Shown: positions 1 to 9,226, counted from the first letter of the stretch. The stretch: 64,000 nt of DNA from Aphanothece saxicola GSE-SYN-MK-01-06B (GCA_019359745.1 JAHHGT010000009.1:62001-126000), one strand, 5' to 3'. Notes: generated by a model from the sequence alone, not told the origin. Program-made: numbers and translations.

Positions 1-1
1 G

Positions 2-721
2 CTGGATCGTGAGGACTTCTGGATTTCTCTGAATCAGGTCGACGAATGCCGGGGATTGCGGCGATCCGATGTGATCCTTGGCATCCAGGAGCGGGAATCC
101 AGCTACTTCCGGCGCTTGATCCATGGCCGGCGTGTCGTCAGGACCGTCGGCCACATCATTCCATCCGATCCATTGCCCTTCGCCGAAGATCAGGCTCCCG
201 TCGTGGGCTATCTGGCCTCGGCGAATCCCCTCAATCGGGTGGCGCTGAACTGGTTTCTCGAGGCGGTGTGGCCGCTGGTCAGGGACAGGGGTGGCGTCGG
301 CCGGCTGGTGGTGGCCGGTGGGATCTGCGAGGCGATGTCCTTCCCTGAAGACGTCCAGCTGCTGGGGATCGTGCCATCACCCCGCGCGATCTATCAGTTG
401 TCACTGTTCATGATCAATCCCATGCGCTCCGGCACGGGCTTGAAGATCAAGACGGTTGAAGCCATGGCCCATGGCCGGGCGATCGTGACCACGCCGGTCG
501 GTGTGGAGGGGATGGCCCTGGCCCCGGGGATTTCGGTGGCTGGAACGGCTGACGATTTCGCGACGGCCGTGCTTGCCTATCTCCGCGACCCTGGGGAAGC
601 CCGCAACGCTGGCGCCGCCGCAGCGGAGTATCTCGGCGGCCTGCGCCAACAGACGCGGGAGGCCCTGCTTGAGGCCCTCGACACCCCTCCGCTTCAACGG
701 TTTCGGCCGGCTTTCCGGTAG
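2..721 (+). CDS. Glycosyltransferase family 4, C-terminal part (5' end outside window)
   Basis: The reading frame is open from the left edge of the window, so only about 239 C-terminal residues are visible. They form the donor-binding half of a GT-B fold enzyme. The stretch PMRSGTGLKIKTVEAMAHG followed by RAIVTTPVGVEG is the usual nucleotide-sugar-binding region with its conserved Glu. The enzyme should transfer a sugar from an activated donor onto a growing surface glycan; donor and acceptor cannot be told. It runs tail to tail into the next gene and the two coding ends overlap by 28 bp. Two more glycosyltransferases follow, so this is part of a polysaccharide locus. Confidence 0.8.
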   Translation: MDREDFWISLNQVDECRGLRRSDVILGIQERESSYFRRLIHGRRVVRTVGHIIPSDPLPFAEDQAPVVGYLASANPLNRVALNWFLEAVWPLVRDRGGVGRLVVAGGICEAMSFPEDVQLLGIVPSPRAIYQLSLFMINPMRSGTGLKIKTVEAMAHGRAIVTTPVGVEGMALAPGISVAGTADDFATAVLAYLRDPGEARNAGAAAAEYLGGLRQQTREALLEALDTPPLQRFRPAFR

Positions 722-1803
722 GATTTGGCGATGGTCTTGGCCATGGCTTCCCAGGTCAGGGTTCGGCCGAGGCTGCTGTTGTGGGCGCGCATCCCCTCGA
801 GATCGCGCGCCTCGATCCTGGCCAGGGCCTCCGGCAGGAGGCCGGGGGCGAAGTACTCCGCTCCGGCCTCACCCGGCAGGTCGTAGACCCTGGCAGCCTC
901 CGGGAGCACCATGGGAGAACCGAAGGTGAGCCCGAGTGAGACCACCCCCGAGGTGAGGGTGGCGCTGTAAGGCGCCACCAGCACATCCGCGAGGGCAAAG
1001 AGCGCGGATACATCCGCGTCCGACACGTAGCCGATGCGCAGGCGAATCCGCGGGTCCCTGGAGGCGGCGTCGAGCAACCACTCCGTTGATACCCCCGGGA
1101 TGGGGGCACCGGCGATCAGCAGCCGATGGTGCGATCCAGGCCGTTGGCGGAAGGCCTCAACGAGGGTGTCCAAGCCCTTGTAGCGGCGGATGGTGCCGAA
1201 GAAGAGAAAGGTGAAATCACCCACGCCGATGCCGATCTCTGCCGCCACTGCTGACGCCCTGGCCGGGTCCGGTGGGTAGTCCTCGGGATAGCTGGCGTGG
1301 GCCGCGACGATCGCCTTCGATTGCAGCGCGGTGGCGTAGGCCGTTTCGGCACAGGCGATCGCCGAGCGGCTGTGAAAATGAAGGCCATCGGCAAACCGCG
1401 CCACCAGCCGCCGCATCCTTTTCTCCCTGGAGGGGTTCGGACATTCGTGACTGATCAGATTATGGACGGTCCAGAACAGCCTTCCTCCCCGCAGTCTGAA
1501 GATGGCGAGGTCCGCTGCCATGAGCAGATACCAGGTGAGAAATCGGAGTCCGGAGTGGGCATACACAGCCTTGTCGGTCAGGCCATTGAGCCAGTGAAGA
1601 TGAACAATCACACCCCTGGAGTGCAACCACTGCTGTCGAACGAAGGCTCCCAGAAGCGGTGGATGATCCTTGACCACCAGTCGGAAACCCTGGCGGGAGA
1701 GGGCTTCCGCCAGCCGTGTCTGGTAGGGGTTGAAAGACCGCTTGTCCGGAAGAAAGACGACCGTCGCCTCCTTCCCTTCCCCCGCCGTGGCAGACCCTGG
1801 CAT
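694..1803 (-). CDS. Glycosyltransferase family 4 protein
   Basis: A 369-residue protein if started at the ATG at 1803; the frame stays open to 1926, but that extension is proline-rich and unlike a GT N-terminus. The N-terminal half has HLHWLNG and FWTVHNLISHE, as in GT-B transferases that work on lipid-linked intermediates. The C-terminal half has FFGTIRRYKGLDTLVEAF and APYSATLTSGVVSLGL, the usual donor site. It probably adds one sugar in exopolysaccharide or O-antigen assembly at the cytoplasmic face of the membrane. It is convergent with the gene on its left (28-bp overlap) and divergent from the one on its right. Specificity is unknown. Confidence 0.78.
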   Translation of the reverse strand: MPGSATAGEGKEATVVFLPDKRSFNPYQTRLAEALSRQGFRLVVKDHPPLLGAFVRQQWLHSRGVIVHLHWLNGLTDKAVYAHSGLRFLTWYLLMAADLAIFRLRGGRLFWTVHNLISHECPNPSREKRMRRLVARFADGLHFHSRSAIACAETAYATALQSKAIVAAHASYPEDYPPDPARASAVAAEIGIGVGDFTFLFFGTIRRYKGLDTLVEAFRQRPGSHHRLLIAGAPIPGVSTEWLLDAASRDPRIRLRIGYVSDADVSALFALADVLVAPYSATLTSGVVSLGLTFGSPMVLPEAARVYDLPGEAGAEYFAPGLLPEALARIEARDLEGMRAHNSSLGRTLTWEAMAKTIAKSYRKAGRNR

Positions 1804-1951
1804 GGCTGGCGAGTGGGGAGGTGTGATGCAGACCAAGGATACAGGCTTCGGCGTGGGCTCTTTTCCCGTCGCTGATCGATATGGAAGGCATCCCGATGGT
1901 TGGTGATGACCAGCACCTAGGATCATCGATGCCTGTTCAACTCATTCTGTC

Positions 1952-3175
1952 GTGACTGATTCAGGCAGGACAAGTTCAGACAGGACGGCTTCAAAGGGGA
2001 CCACGTCCCCCAGCACGACTTTCGTTGCGGCTTCCGGGCTTCGCCGCGTCTTTGTGGTGGGTTGTGAGGAGCCAACGCACGCGGCTCTCTTCAAGGCACT
2101 GGAGGCGATCTGCGAGGTCCAGCTTCTCGCTCCCCGACTGAGCTGGCGGGGGTGGCTGCCCGGCTTCGGCCGCAGGCGGCGCCAGCCTCCCGACCTCCCC
2201 AGGGGGGCCTTCTCCCGTCGCCGCTGGCTGGTCAGGTTGCTTGCTCCCATGGTGAAGCGGCGCTTGCTCGACGCCTATGGCCGGGCTGACGCGCTGATCA
2301 TCACCGATCCCTACTTCTGGCCCTACGCGACTCATTACCGCGCCCTGGCTTCCGTCATCGCTTATCACGTCTGCGATGACTATGCGGCCTATCCCTATGT
2401 GCGGCTGGATCAGGAGAATGATCTGGTCCGCCATGCCGATCTACTTTTCCCGGTGTCGCGGCGTCTTGCCGAGGTGCTCCGCGCTCGGTACGGGCTGGGG
2501 GATTCCCGCTTTCACATCATTCCCAACGGCATTCCCGACTCCTGGCTGCCCGCCGAGCCTCCCACCGGTCTGCCGCCCACGCCATCCCCCCGTCCAGCCC
2601 TGCCGGCGGATCTGGTGCCGGCCGATTTCCGGCCCCTGATCGGGATCATCGGCGTGATCGGCAGCCGCGTCGACCTGCTGCCGATCGTGGCGGCTCACGA
2701 TGCGCTGCCGCATCTCCGCTGGCTGTTCGTGGGACCGGTGCGTCGACAGGTGAGCGGCCTCGCCCATCTCCAGCGCAGCCCGCGCTGCCGCTTCCTCGGC
2801 GCCATGCCCTACAGCGAACTCCAGGCCTTTTTCGCCACCCTCGACTCGGCCGTGCTGCCCCTCACCGCCGGCGACATCAACCCCTGCAGCAGCCCCGTTC
2901 GTTTCTTCTCCCAGCTGCCCACCGGCCAGCCGATCCTCTACACGGGCACCTGTGCCCAGATCGCCGAGACCCCCCATTTGGCCTATCACTGCGACGATGG
3001 GCAGGCCCTCACGGCCACGCTTGAGCGCCTGGCCGCTACCGGCTTCCAAGACGGCCGTGCCGGTGAGCGCTATCGCTTCGCCATGGGATGCACCTGGCAG
3101 AAGCGGGCCGCGGCGATGGCCCAGGCCCTGGAGGCGGCGCTGGATGCCCGCCCCCGCACCCCCGCAGCCTCCTAG
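1952..3175 (+). CDS. Glycosyltransferase family 1/4 protein
   Basis: A 407-residue protein with a GTG start; the first 30 residues are Ser/Thr-rich and the true start could be internal. After the Rossmann-like strand VFVVGCEEPTH come YHVCDDYAAYP and PNGIPDSWLP in the acceptor half, then IGIIGVIGSRVDLLPIV and FLGAMPYSELQAFFATLD in the donor half. This arrangement resembles TuaH-like transferases of wall and capsular polysaccharides. It is the third glycosyltransferase in a row. Its TAG stop shares a CTAG tetranucleotide with the convergent rdgB stop. The sugar is unknown. Confidence 0.78.
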   Translation: MTDSGRTSSDRTASKGTTSPSTTFVAASGLRRVFVVGCEEPTHAALFKALEAICEVQLLAPRLSWRGWLPGFGRRRRQPPDLPRGAFSRRRWLVRLLAPMVKRRLLDAYGRADALIITDPYFWPYATHYRALASVIAYHVCDDYAAYPYVRLDQENDLVRHADLLFPVSRRLAEVLRARYGLGDSRFHIIPNGIPDSWLPAEPPTGLPPTPSPRPALPADLVPADFRPLIGIIGVIGSRVDLLPIVAAHDALPHLRWLFVGPVRRQVSGLAHLQRSPRCRFLGAMPYSELQAFFATLDSAVLPLTAGDINPCSSPVRFFSQLPTGQPILYTGTCAQIAETPHLAYHCDDGQALTATLERLAATGFQDGRAGERYRFAMGCTWQKRAAAMAQALEAALDARPRTPAAS

Positions 3176-3810
3176 GGCGCCGTTGGCGCTGGTCCGTTGC
3201 CGCCCAGCAGTTGCCACAGCTCTGGCTCCAGCTGGGCGAAGGCCCTGCCTCGGTGACCGATCCGGCCTTTGAGGTCCTTGTCCATCTCGGCGTAGCTCAG
3301 ACCTGCGGCGGGCACGAAGAACACCGGGTCGTAGCCGAAGCCACCGCTGCCCCGTGGGGATTCGAGGATCACCCCGTCGCAGCGGCCCTCCACCTCCAAC
3401 CGGATCGCTCCGCTTGGATCGGCCACCGCCAGGGCGGCCACGAAGGCCGCTCGCCGATCCGATGGCAGACCCTGCCCTTGGCGCTCCCGATCGGCTGCGT
3501 CCAGTTCCTTCAGCAGCCGGGCGATCCGGGAGGCGTCGTTGTCGGCGTAGCGGGCTGAATGCACCCCGGGGGCGCCGCCCAGGGCCGCCACCGCCAGGCC
3601 CGAGTCGTCGGCCAGGGCCCAGTGGCCCGTGGCGCACGCCACCGCTTCGGCCTTCAGCCGGGCATTGGCGGCAAAGCTGCTGCCCGTTTCCTCCACCTCC
3701 AGGCCGTCGGGCTGGGGCTGCACCGCCAGGGGCAGGGAGGCGAGCAGATGGGCGAACTCCCTGATCTTGCCCGTATTGCCGCTGGCGATCACCAGCACGG
3801 TGGCTGCCAT
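3172..3810 (-). CDS. rdgB: RdgB/HAM1 non-canonical purine NTP pyrophosphatase
   Basis: A 212-residue protein that hydrolyses dITP, ITP and XTP to monophosphates and pyrophosphate and so cleans the nucleotide pool. The start VLVIASGNTGKIREF is the family P-loop-like signature. ALADDSGLAVAALGGAPGVHSARYA and GGFGYDPVFF are the other family blocks. The ATG at 3810 overlaps the TGA of the upstream phosphohexomutase as TGATG, so the two are translationally coupled. A longer in-frame start at 3882 would lie inside that gene and is not preferred. The stop is shared with the convergent glycosyltransferase. Confidence 0.95.
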   Translation of the reverse strand: MAATVLVIASGNTGKIREFAHLLASLPLAVQPQPDGLEVEETGSSFAANARLKAEAVACATGHWALADDSGLAVAALGGAPGVHSARYADNDASRIARLLKELDAADRERQGQGLPSDRRAAFVAALAVADPSGAIRLEVEGRCDGVILESPRGSGGFGYDPVFFVPAAGLSYAEMDKDLKGRIGHRGRAFAQLEPELWQLLGGNGPAPTAP

Positions 3811-5279
3811 CAGATGGCCTCCGCCAGCTGTCGTGCCCAGGCCAGAACCGCCTGCACCCGGCCGGCGTCGGGGGCTTCGCAATACAGGCGCAGCAGGGGC
3901 TCGGTGCCGGAGAAGCGCAGCATCAGCCAGTGGCTGGGGCCCATCCGCAGCTTGACGCCGTCGGTGCGGTTCACCTCCAGAACGGCGGCACCGGCTACCT
4001 CCTGGGGCGGATCCTGGGCCAGGAGTGCCTCCAGCCGTCCGCGGCTGGCCATGTCCGGCAGGCGCAGGTCGAGGCGGTCGTAGACGCTGGCGCCACCGCA
4101 GCGCTCCTGCAGGGCTGCCAGCCGCGCACCGAGGGGCAGCCCTCCCTCCACCAGGGCCTCGATCAGCAGCAGGGCCGCGAACAGGGCATCCCGCTCCGGC
4201 AGGTGGATGCCGAAACCCACCCCGCCCGACTCCTCTCCGCCCACCAGCACCTCTCCGCTGAGCATTTCGGCGGCGATGTACTTGAAGCCGACGGGCATCT
4301 CGATCACCTCCCGGCCCAGATCGGCCGCCACCAGGGCCATCAGATCCGAGCCGCTCACGGTCTTGACCACGCGGCCCCCCAGCCGGCGGGCCCGGGCCAG
4401 GTGGTCGATCAGCAGGGGCATGAGCAGCTGGGTGCTGCAGAACCGGCCCTGCTCGTCCACCGCGGCGATGCGGTCGCCGTCGCCATCGAAGACGATGCCC
4501 ACCGCCGGTCTTCCCGCCGCCGTCTCACGGCGCACGTCGGCGATCAGCTGCCCCAGGTAGGGCGCCAGCGGTTCGGGGGGGTGGCCACCGAACAGGGGAT
4601 CCCGTTCAGAGCGAATCTCCCTGATCACACCGGCGGCGGCGCCCGCCTCGCCCAGCAGGGCCGGCAGCCCCCCGGCGGCCGAGCCATGCATCGGATCCAC
4701 GATCACCTGCAGGCCGATGGCAGCCAGGCCCCGCACCAGGGCCTGGGCATCGATCTTGGCGCCGAGCCCGGCCAGGTAGGTGCCCATGGCATCGAAACGC
4801 TCGGTGCCGCCGGGGATCGGCACGTTCAGGCCCCCCGCCGCCAGGCGCCGCTCCACCCGGGCGGTGAAGTCGCCCTCCACCGAGCCCCCGAAGGGGCCCT
4901 TGATCTTGAGGCCCAGCCATTCCGGAGGGTTGTGGCTGGCGGTGATCACCAGGGCCCCCAGGGCCTTCCGCTCCACCACCGCCCAACTGCAGGCCGGCGT
5001 GGGCACGGGGCTGGTCGCCAGCAGGGGCACCAGATCGGCTCCTCGCACGGCGGCGCCGATGGCCTCGGCCAGCTCCGGGGCCAGGAAGCGACGGTCGTAG
5101 CCGATCACCACCTCCCGGCTGGTCAGACCCTCCGGGGCGCTGGCGGCCAGCTCCCGGGCGGCGGCGGCGGCCACCGGCAGCAGGCGGTCCATGGTGATGT
5201 CCACACCGAGGATGCCCCGCCAGCCATCGGTGCCGAAGTGGATCGGTCCGGCCTCGAGGGGCAGGGGGGCGGAGACCAT
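3810..5279 (-). CDS. Phosphoglucomutase/phosphomannomutase family protein
   Basis: A 489-residue alpha-D-phosphohexomutase that interconverts hexose 1- and 6-phosphates. All four family loops are visible: FGTDGWRGI near the start, the phosphoserine loop TASHNPPEWLG, the metal-binding DGDGDR, and the sugar loop GGEESGG. The EES form of the last loop is closer to phosphoglucomutases than to PMM or GlmM, but specificity cannot be fixed from sequence alone. The ATG at 5279 is chosen because the conserved domain starts about 13 residues later; the frame stays open to 5426. It is coupled to rdgB. It could feed sugar nucleotides to the nearby glycosyltransferases or serve glycogen metabolism. Confidence 0.9.
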   Translation of the reverse strand: MVSAPLPLEAGPIHFGTDGWRGILGVDITMDRLLPVAAAAARELAASAPEGLTSREVVIGYDRRFLAPELAEAIGAAVRGADLVPLLATSPVPTPACSWAVVERKALGALVITASHNPPEWLGLKIKGPFGGSVEGDFTARVERRLAAGGLNVPIPGGTERFDAMGTYLAGLGAKIDAQALVRGLAAIGLQVIVDPMHGSAAGGLPALLGEAGAAAGVIREIRSERDPLFGGHPPEPLAPYLGQLIADVRRETAAGRPAVGIVFDGDGDRIAAVDEQGRFCSTQLLMPLLIDHLARARRLGGRVVKTVSGSDLMALVAADLGREVIEMPVGFKYIAAEMLSGEVLVGGEESGGVGFGIHLPERDALFAALLLIEALVEGGLPLGARLAALQERCGGASVYDRLDLRLPDMASRGRLEALLAQDPPQEVAGAAVLEVNRTDGVKLRMGPSHWLMLRFSGTEPLLRLYCEAPDAGRVQAVLAWARQLAEAI

Positions 5280-5394
5280 GGCGCAGCGCGGACGCAGGGG
5301 AAGGGCACGCCGGTCGTAGCAGGCGGGCCCCTGCGATTGGCCGTTGCGGGTGCCGGCCTGATGGCAGGCCACCGGCCCCCCTAGCCTGCAGCCC

Positions 5395-6936
5395 ATGCCC
5401 CAGTCCTCGGACGCTCCCGTCCTCACCGACCGTCTGTTGCGCAGCTGGGTGCGCTGCCGGCGGCGGGCCTGGCTCGACCTCCACGGTCCCTCCGAGGAGC
5501 GATCGTGGAGCGCCCATCGCGCCCTGGCCCTCGACGACCAGTTGCGCAGCTTCCAGAGCCTGATGCCGCAGCGCCCTGGCCACGGGGAGGCGGCCTGCCA
5601 CGCTGGCGCGCCTGGTGTGGTGGGTCTGAGACTGGTGGGAACCGGCCCCCGGGGGCTGCGGCTGGAAGCCCACCCGAGCCTGCTGGAGCGGGTCGAGGAG
5701 CCCAGCCGCTGGGGAGGCCACAGTTACCGGCCGGTGCTGGCCCGTCAGGGCCGGCGCCTCACCCGCGAACACCGCGTGCTGCTCGCCCTCTGGGGGCGGT
5801 TGCTGGCGGAGCACCAACGGGCCCCGGTGTCCCATGGCCTGGTGGTGGCCGGGGCCGACCGGGGGTTGGAGCGGGAGCGGCTGGCCCTCGGGGGCTCGTT
5901 GCAGCGTCAACTCGACGAGAGCCTCGAGCGGCTGGCCCTCGAGCTGGTCCGCCGCGAGCCGCCGCCCCTGGTCAGCGATCGCAAGAAATGCACCCTCTGC
6001 AGCTGGCGCGGGGCCTGTGATCGGGTCGCAGCCGCCGAGGGGCACCTCAGCGAGGTGAGCGGCATCGGCGGCAAGCGTCGTGAGCTCCTGCTGGAGCTGG
6101 GCATCACCAGCCTCGACCAGTTGGCGGCGGCCGACCCGGACCGGCTGGCTGAGGACCTGGCCGTCCACAGCGAGCAGCATCGCGAGGTGGCCCCCAAGCT
6201 GGTGGCCCAGGCCAGGGTGCAGCAGCAGGGCGTGCCCCGCCGCAGCGGCGAGGCGGCCGGCCCTGCTCTGCCCGAGTTGGCGACCGCCCCCGGCGTGCTC
6301 CTCTACGACATCGAGTCCGATCCCGATGCCCGCGATGACTTCCTGCACGGCCTGGTGCGGCTGGAGCGTGGACCGGACGGTCGCTGGCCCGGGGCCCCGG
6401 GCCCGGGGGAGATCCTGGGCCGCTACCAGCCCCTGATGGCCCTGCACGAGCACGGCGAGGCGCTTCTCTGGCGGCGCCTGAGCACCCTGCTGGCCCGCTA
6501 TCCCGACTGGCCCGTCCTCCACTACGGCGAGACCGAATCGGTGTCCCTGCTGCGCCTGGCCGAGCGTCAGGGGGCCAGCGAGGCGGAGCGGCAGCGGCTG
6601 CGGGCCCGGCTGGTGGACGTGCATCAGCGGCTGCGTCGCCATTGGCTGCTGCCGGTGAACAGCTATGGGCTCAAGGCCGTGGCGGGTTGGCTGGGCTTCC
6701 GCTGGAGCCAGAAAGGGGTCGACGGCGCCCGTTGCCTGCTCTGGTGGCGCCAGTGGCGGGAGGGTTCCGGCGGGCCGCGGCGTCCGAGCCGGGACGCCCT
6801 GGCACGCAAGCTGCAACGGATCTTCCGTTACAACCAGGACGACAGCCTGGCCACCTGGGCGGTGGTGCGCTGGCTTCTGGATCAGGACGCCTTAGCGGCC
6901 CCTCCACCGCCCCCCGCCCCGACCGGCGGCGACTGA
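5395..6936 (+). CDS. TM0106 family RecB-like putative nuclease
   Basis: A 513-residue protein. The N-terminus (TDRLLRSWVRCRRRAWLDLHG) is the RecB/Cas4-like entry segment. Around residues 195-205 is CTLCSWRGACDR, a cysteine cluster as in Fe-S-containing PD-(D/E)XK nucleases. A helix-hairpin-helix follows (SGIGGKRRELLLELGI). The C-terminal half is an RNase H-like 3'-5' exonuclease domain starting at LLYDIESDPD. This domain order is that of the TM0106 family, whose cellular role is not known; a role in DNA processing is inferred. It is divergent from the phosphohexomutase. Its last 55 bp overlap the convergent ygfZ, so both C-termini are coded on opposite strands of the same DNA. Confidence 0.82.
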   Translation: MPQSSDAPVLTDRLLRSWVRCRRRAWLDLHGPSEERSWSAHRALALDDQLRSFQSLMPQRPGHGEAACHAGAPGVVGLRLVGTGPRGLRLEAHPSLLERVEEPSRWGGHSYRPVLARQGRRLTREHRVLLALWGRLLAEHQRAPVSHGLVVAGADRGLERERLALGGSLQRQLDESLERLALELVRREPPPLVSDRKKCTLCSWRGACDRVAAAEGHLSEVSGIGGKRRELLLELGITSLDQLAAADPDRLAEDLAVHSEQHREVAPKLVAQARVQQQGVPRRSGEAAGPALPELATAPGVLLYDIESDPDARDDFLHGLVRLERGPDGRWPGAPGPGEILGRYQPLMALHEHGEALLWRRLSTLLARYPDWPVLHYGETESVSLLRLAERQGASEAERQRLRARLVDVHQRLRRHWLLPVNSYGLKAVAGWLGFRWSQKGVDGARCLLWWRQWREGSGGPRRPSRDALARKLQRIFRYNQDDSLATWAVVRWLLDQDALAAPPPPPAPTGGD

Positions 6937-7859
6937 AACGTCACCGGCAGCGAAAGCCCAAGCCGGGCACCGGGCGCATCTCCGGCCAGCAGCGCGGGCT
7001 CCTGCAGCCAGGCCCGGCGCACCAGGGCCAGGCCGATCCACCCCTCGCCACCGGGGAGTTCCAGGCTGGAGGTGATCACTCCGGCGCGTCCCCCGGCCCC
7101 GTAGTGCAGGGAGGTGCCGGCGGCGACGGCTTCGTCGGGGACAGCCGTGGCCTGCCAGCGCCGCAGTTGCTGCTTCACCCCGTCGTAGGTGGCGAGCTTG
7201 GCCAGGGTCTCCTGACCCACATAGCAGCCCTTGGTCAGGCTCACCCGCGCCGCCAGCCCCAGTTCAAACGGGTTGGTGTCCCCGTTGATCTCCCCCGGCG
7301 CCGCCGGCAGGCCCTGCTGGAGCCGCCAGCGTTCCGCCTCCAGTGGCTCCAACGGCCTCCGCTCCGCCAGCCAGGGGGGCATAGGCGCGTCCGCCGGCAG
7401 CAGCAGGGCCTCCCCCAGCTGCCAGCCCGGCAAGCCCTCCAGCGGCGTCCAGGTCCCGGCGGGCGTGGCGTCCAGCCCCGCTGATCCCAGCGGCTGGTGC
7501 AGGGTGGCCGCTGTCACCGGGCCGAGCCGCACCTTGTCGGCGGGGAACAGCACCCGGTCGAGGGCGACGCGCACGGCCTCGGGGTCCCCATCGACGATCA
7601 CCAGCCAGGCCCCATCGGCGTCCACCAACACCTCCGCGACCGCCGCCAGGCGGGCTGTGGGGCTGATGCAGCAGGTTCCGAGCCATTGGCCCGGCCGGGC
7701 CGCTTCGAGCGCCTGACTGGTCTGGCCGTGCAGCACCCGCAGGGTGTCGTGGCCGTCGAGCCGCAGCAGCCCCACGGGCCGCGACCACCGGCTCTGGGCC
7801 GGCGGCGTCCAGTTCCAGGGATCGGCCGCGGCCGACGTCGGGACGGAGGGGGAGGTCAT
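6882..7859 (-). CDS. ygfZ: Folate-binding YgfZ/GcvT-like protein
   Basis: A 325-residue protein with the GcvT-like folate-binding fold. The signature KGCYVGQE is present around residue 215, with the conserved cysteine. In other bacteria and in mitochondria (IBA57) this family uses folate to help maturation or repair of certain Fe-S enzymes. It lies 20 bp downstream of pyrE on the same strand, so the two are likely co-transcribed. The C-terminus ends in a glycine/alanine run and overlaps the convergent nuclease by 55 bp. Confidence 0.88.
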   Translation of the reverse strand: MTSPSVPTSAAADPWNWTPPAQSRWSRPVGLLRLDGHDTLRVLHGQTSQALEAARPGQWLGTCCISPTARLAAVAEVLVDADGAWLVIVDGDPEAVRVALDRVLFPADKVRLGPVTAATLHQPLGSAGLDATPAGTWTPLEGLPGWQLGEALLLPADAPMPPWLAERRPLEPLEAERWRLQQGLPAAPGEINGDTNPFELGLAARVSLTKGCYVGQETLAKLATYDGVKQQLRRWQATAVPDEAVAAGTSLHYGAGGRAGVITSSLELPGGEGWIGLALVRRAWLQEPALLAGDAPGARLGLSLPVTFQSPPVGAGGGGGAAKAS

Positions 7860-7879
7860 GGCGTCGCTTGGGGCGGGGT

Positions 7880-8473
7880 TCAGCCTGCCGCGCCGTCCAG
7901 CCCGGCGGCTGTGGCGGCCACCTCCTCAAGCAGGAAGAGACAGCGCAGGTCGAGGCCGACGGCCTGCATCGCCTCCGCCCCGCCTTCCTGGCGATCCACG
8001 ATCGCCACGACCCGCTCCACCGCATAGCCCGCGTCCTGCAACTGGGTCACGGCCTTCAGGGCCGAGCCGCCTGTCGTCACCACGTCCTCAAGGACGGTGA
8101 TCCGGGATCCCGCCGGCGGCAGCGGGCCTTCAAGCCAGGCCCCGGTGCCATGGCCCTTGGCCTCCTTGCGCACGATCAGGGCATCGAGGTCGCGGCCGGC
8201 CAGGGCGGCCTGGAGTGCCACCGCGCTCACCAAGGGGTCGGCCCCCAGGGTCAGCCCCGCCACCGCCCCGGCCTCGGCCTCCACTTCCTCCAGCATCAGG
8301 CGGCCCAGCAGGGCCAGGCCGATGCCGCTCAGGCTCACCGGCTTGCAGTTGACGTAGTGCTCGCTGCGGCGGCCCGAGGCCAGGGTGAAGTCGCCCAGCC
8401 GATAGGCCCGCTGCGCCAGCAGGGCGAGCAGGGTCGAGCGCTGTTGGCTGGGGCTGGAGGGCAGGGAGACCAT
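7880..8473 (-). CDS. pyrE: Orotate phosphoribosyltransferase
   Basis: A 197-residue enzyme that joins orotate to PRPP to make OMP in pyrimidine synthesis. The PRPP-binding motif [15 protein letters not shown] is clear near residue 120. [14 protein letters not shown], with the conserved Arg-Ser-Tyr positions, is near the N-terminus. The length is normal for the family. It is first in a probable two-gene unit with ygfZ. The ATG at 8473 fits the N-terminal helix of homologues. Confidence 0.95.
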   Translation of the reverse strand: MVSLPSSPSQQRSTLLALLAQRAYRLGDFTLASGRRSEHYVNCKPVSLSGIGLALLGRLMLEEVEAEAGAVAGLTLGADPLVSAVALQAALAGRDLDALIVRKEAKGHGTGAWLEGPLPPAGSRITVLEDVVTTGGSALKAVTQLQDAGYAVERVVAIVDRQEGGAEAMQAVGLDLRCLFLLEEVAATAAGLDGAAG

Positions 8474-8594
8474 CGGTGCTGACGGATCGTGGTGAAGTAG
8501 CGGTTGGCGGGCGCGGCTGGGAATGGATGGTGAAGTGCGTCAGAGGTCGCTAACCTGCAAGCAAATCGCCCCGGAGCTGGGGCCGCACGACCCC

Positions 8595-9134
8595 ATGACA
8601 GCACCGATCCTGGCAGTGCCCGCCTCCCTCGCAGCGCCCCTGTCGGCCTTGGTGCCGTTTGCGGCGGCGACCCTTCTGGTTCCTGCGATCGCCGGGCCGG
8701 TGCTCTGCACCACCACCCTTGAAGCGCCCATGCCCGCCTCGGCCGGCACCGGACCGGTGGAGGTCACCCGTTGCGGTGTGGCCCGCTCGGCCCCTGAGGT
8801 GATGCAGCAGCGCTTCTACAGCTTCTCGGCGCCCTTTGCCCAGGGTGTCAACCTGCTGCATCAGATCACCGATCCCCTGGGCCTCTCGATCCCTGGTCGG
8901 GATGGGGGCAAGATCGTCGCCTTCGGTTTTCCTGACCAGAACATCGTCTGGGACGGCACCGCCATTGAGAACACAGCCTCGGTGATGCTCACCGACCAAA
9001 GCACCCTGATGCCGCTGCGCACCTCCGACATCACCAACGGCTTCAGCACCAGCCTCGGGGCCGGCGCTGGGCCCACCTACGTGAGGCCGCCGGCCAGCAC
9101 CACCTGGACCCCCCCGATCCGGGGTCTCTGGTAA
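8595..9134 (+). CDS. Secreted cyanobacterial conserved protein of unknown function
   Basis: A 179-residue protein if started at ATG 8595; an upstream in-frame start at 8523 would put a charged stretch before the signal sequence. Residues 1 to about 33 form a hydrophobic Sec signal ending near VPAIAGP. The mature part has two cysteines (VLCTTTLEAP and VTRCGVA) and the block FGFPDQNIVWDGTAIENT. I recall the same block in Prochlorococcus and Synechococcus proteins annotated as occludin/ELL family, a name that says nothing about function here. It probably acts in the periplasm or at the surface. It stands alone, 19 bp before a tRNA gene. Confidence 0.7.
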   Translation: MTAPILAVPASLAAPLSALVPFAAATLLVPAIAGPVLCTTTLEAPMPASAGTGPVEVTRCGVARSAPEVMQQRFYSFSAPFAQGVNLLHQITDPLGLSIPGRDGGKIVAFGFPDQNIVWDGTAIENTASVMLTDQSTLMPLRTSDITNGFSTSLGAGAGPTYVRPPASTTWTPPIRGLW

Positions 9135-9153
9135 GCCGTTCTGGCCGGCCTCA

Positions 9154-9226
9154 GGGGGTCTAGCAATCTGGTGAATGCAGCGAACTCATAATTCGCCTTA
9201 GCCGGGTTCGATCCCCGGGACCCCCA
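9154..9226 (+). tRNA. tRNA with CAU anticodon (elongator Met, or Ile2)
   Basis: A 73-nt cloverleaf. The acceptor stem GGGGGTC (9154-9160) pairs with GACCCCC (9219-9225), with discriminator A at 9226. The D-stem has only 3 bp (GCA/TGC). The anticodon stem GCGAA/TTCGC (9180-9196) carries loop CTCATAA, so the anticodon is CAT at 9187-9189. The T-stem CCGGG/CCCGG has loop TTCGATC. The paired first base pair excludes initiator tRNA. CAU can be elongator methionine or the lysidine-modified isoleucine tRNA that reads AUA. CCA is not encoded. Confidence 0.9.
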
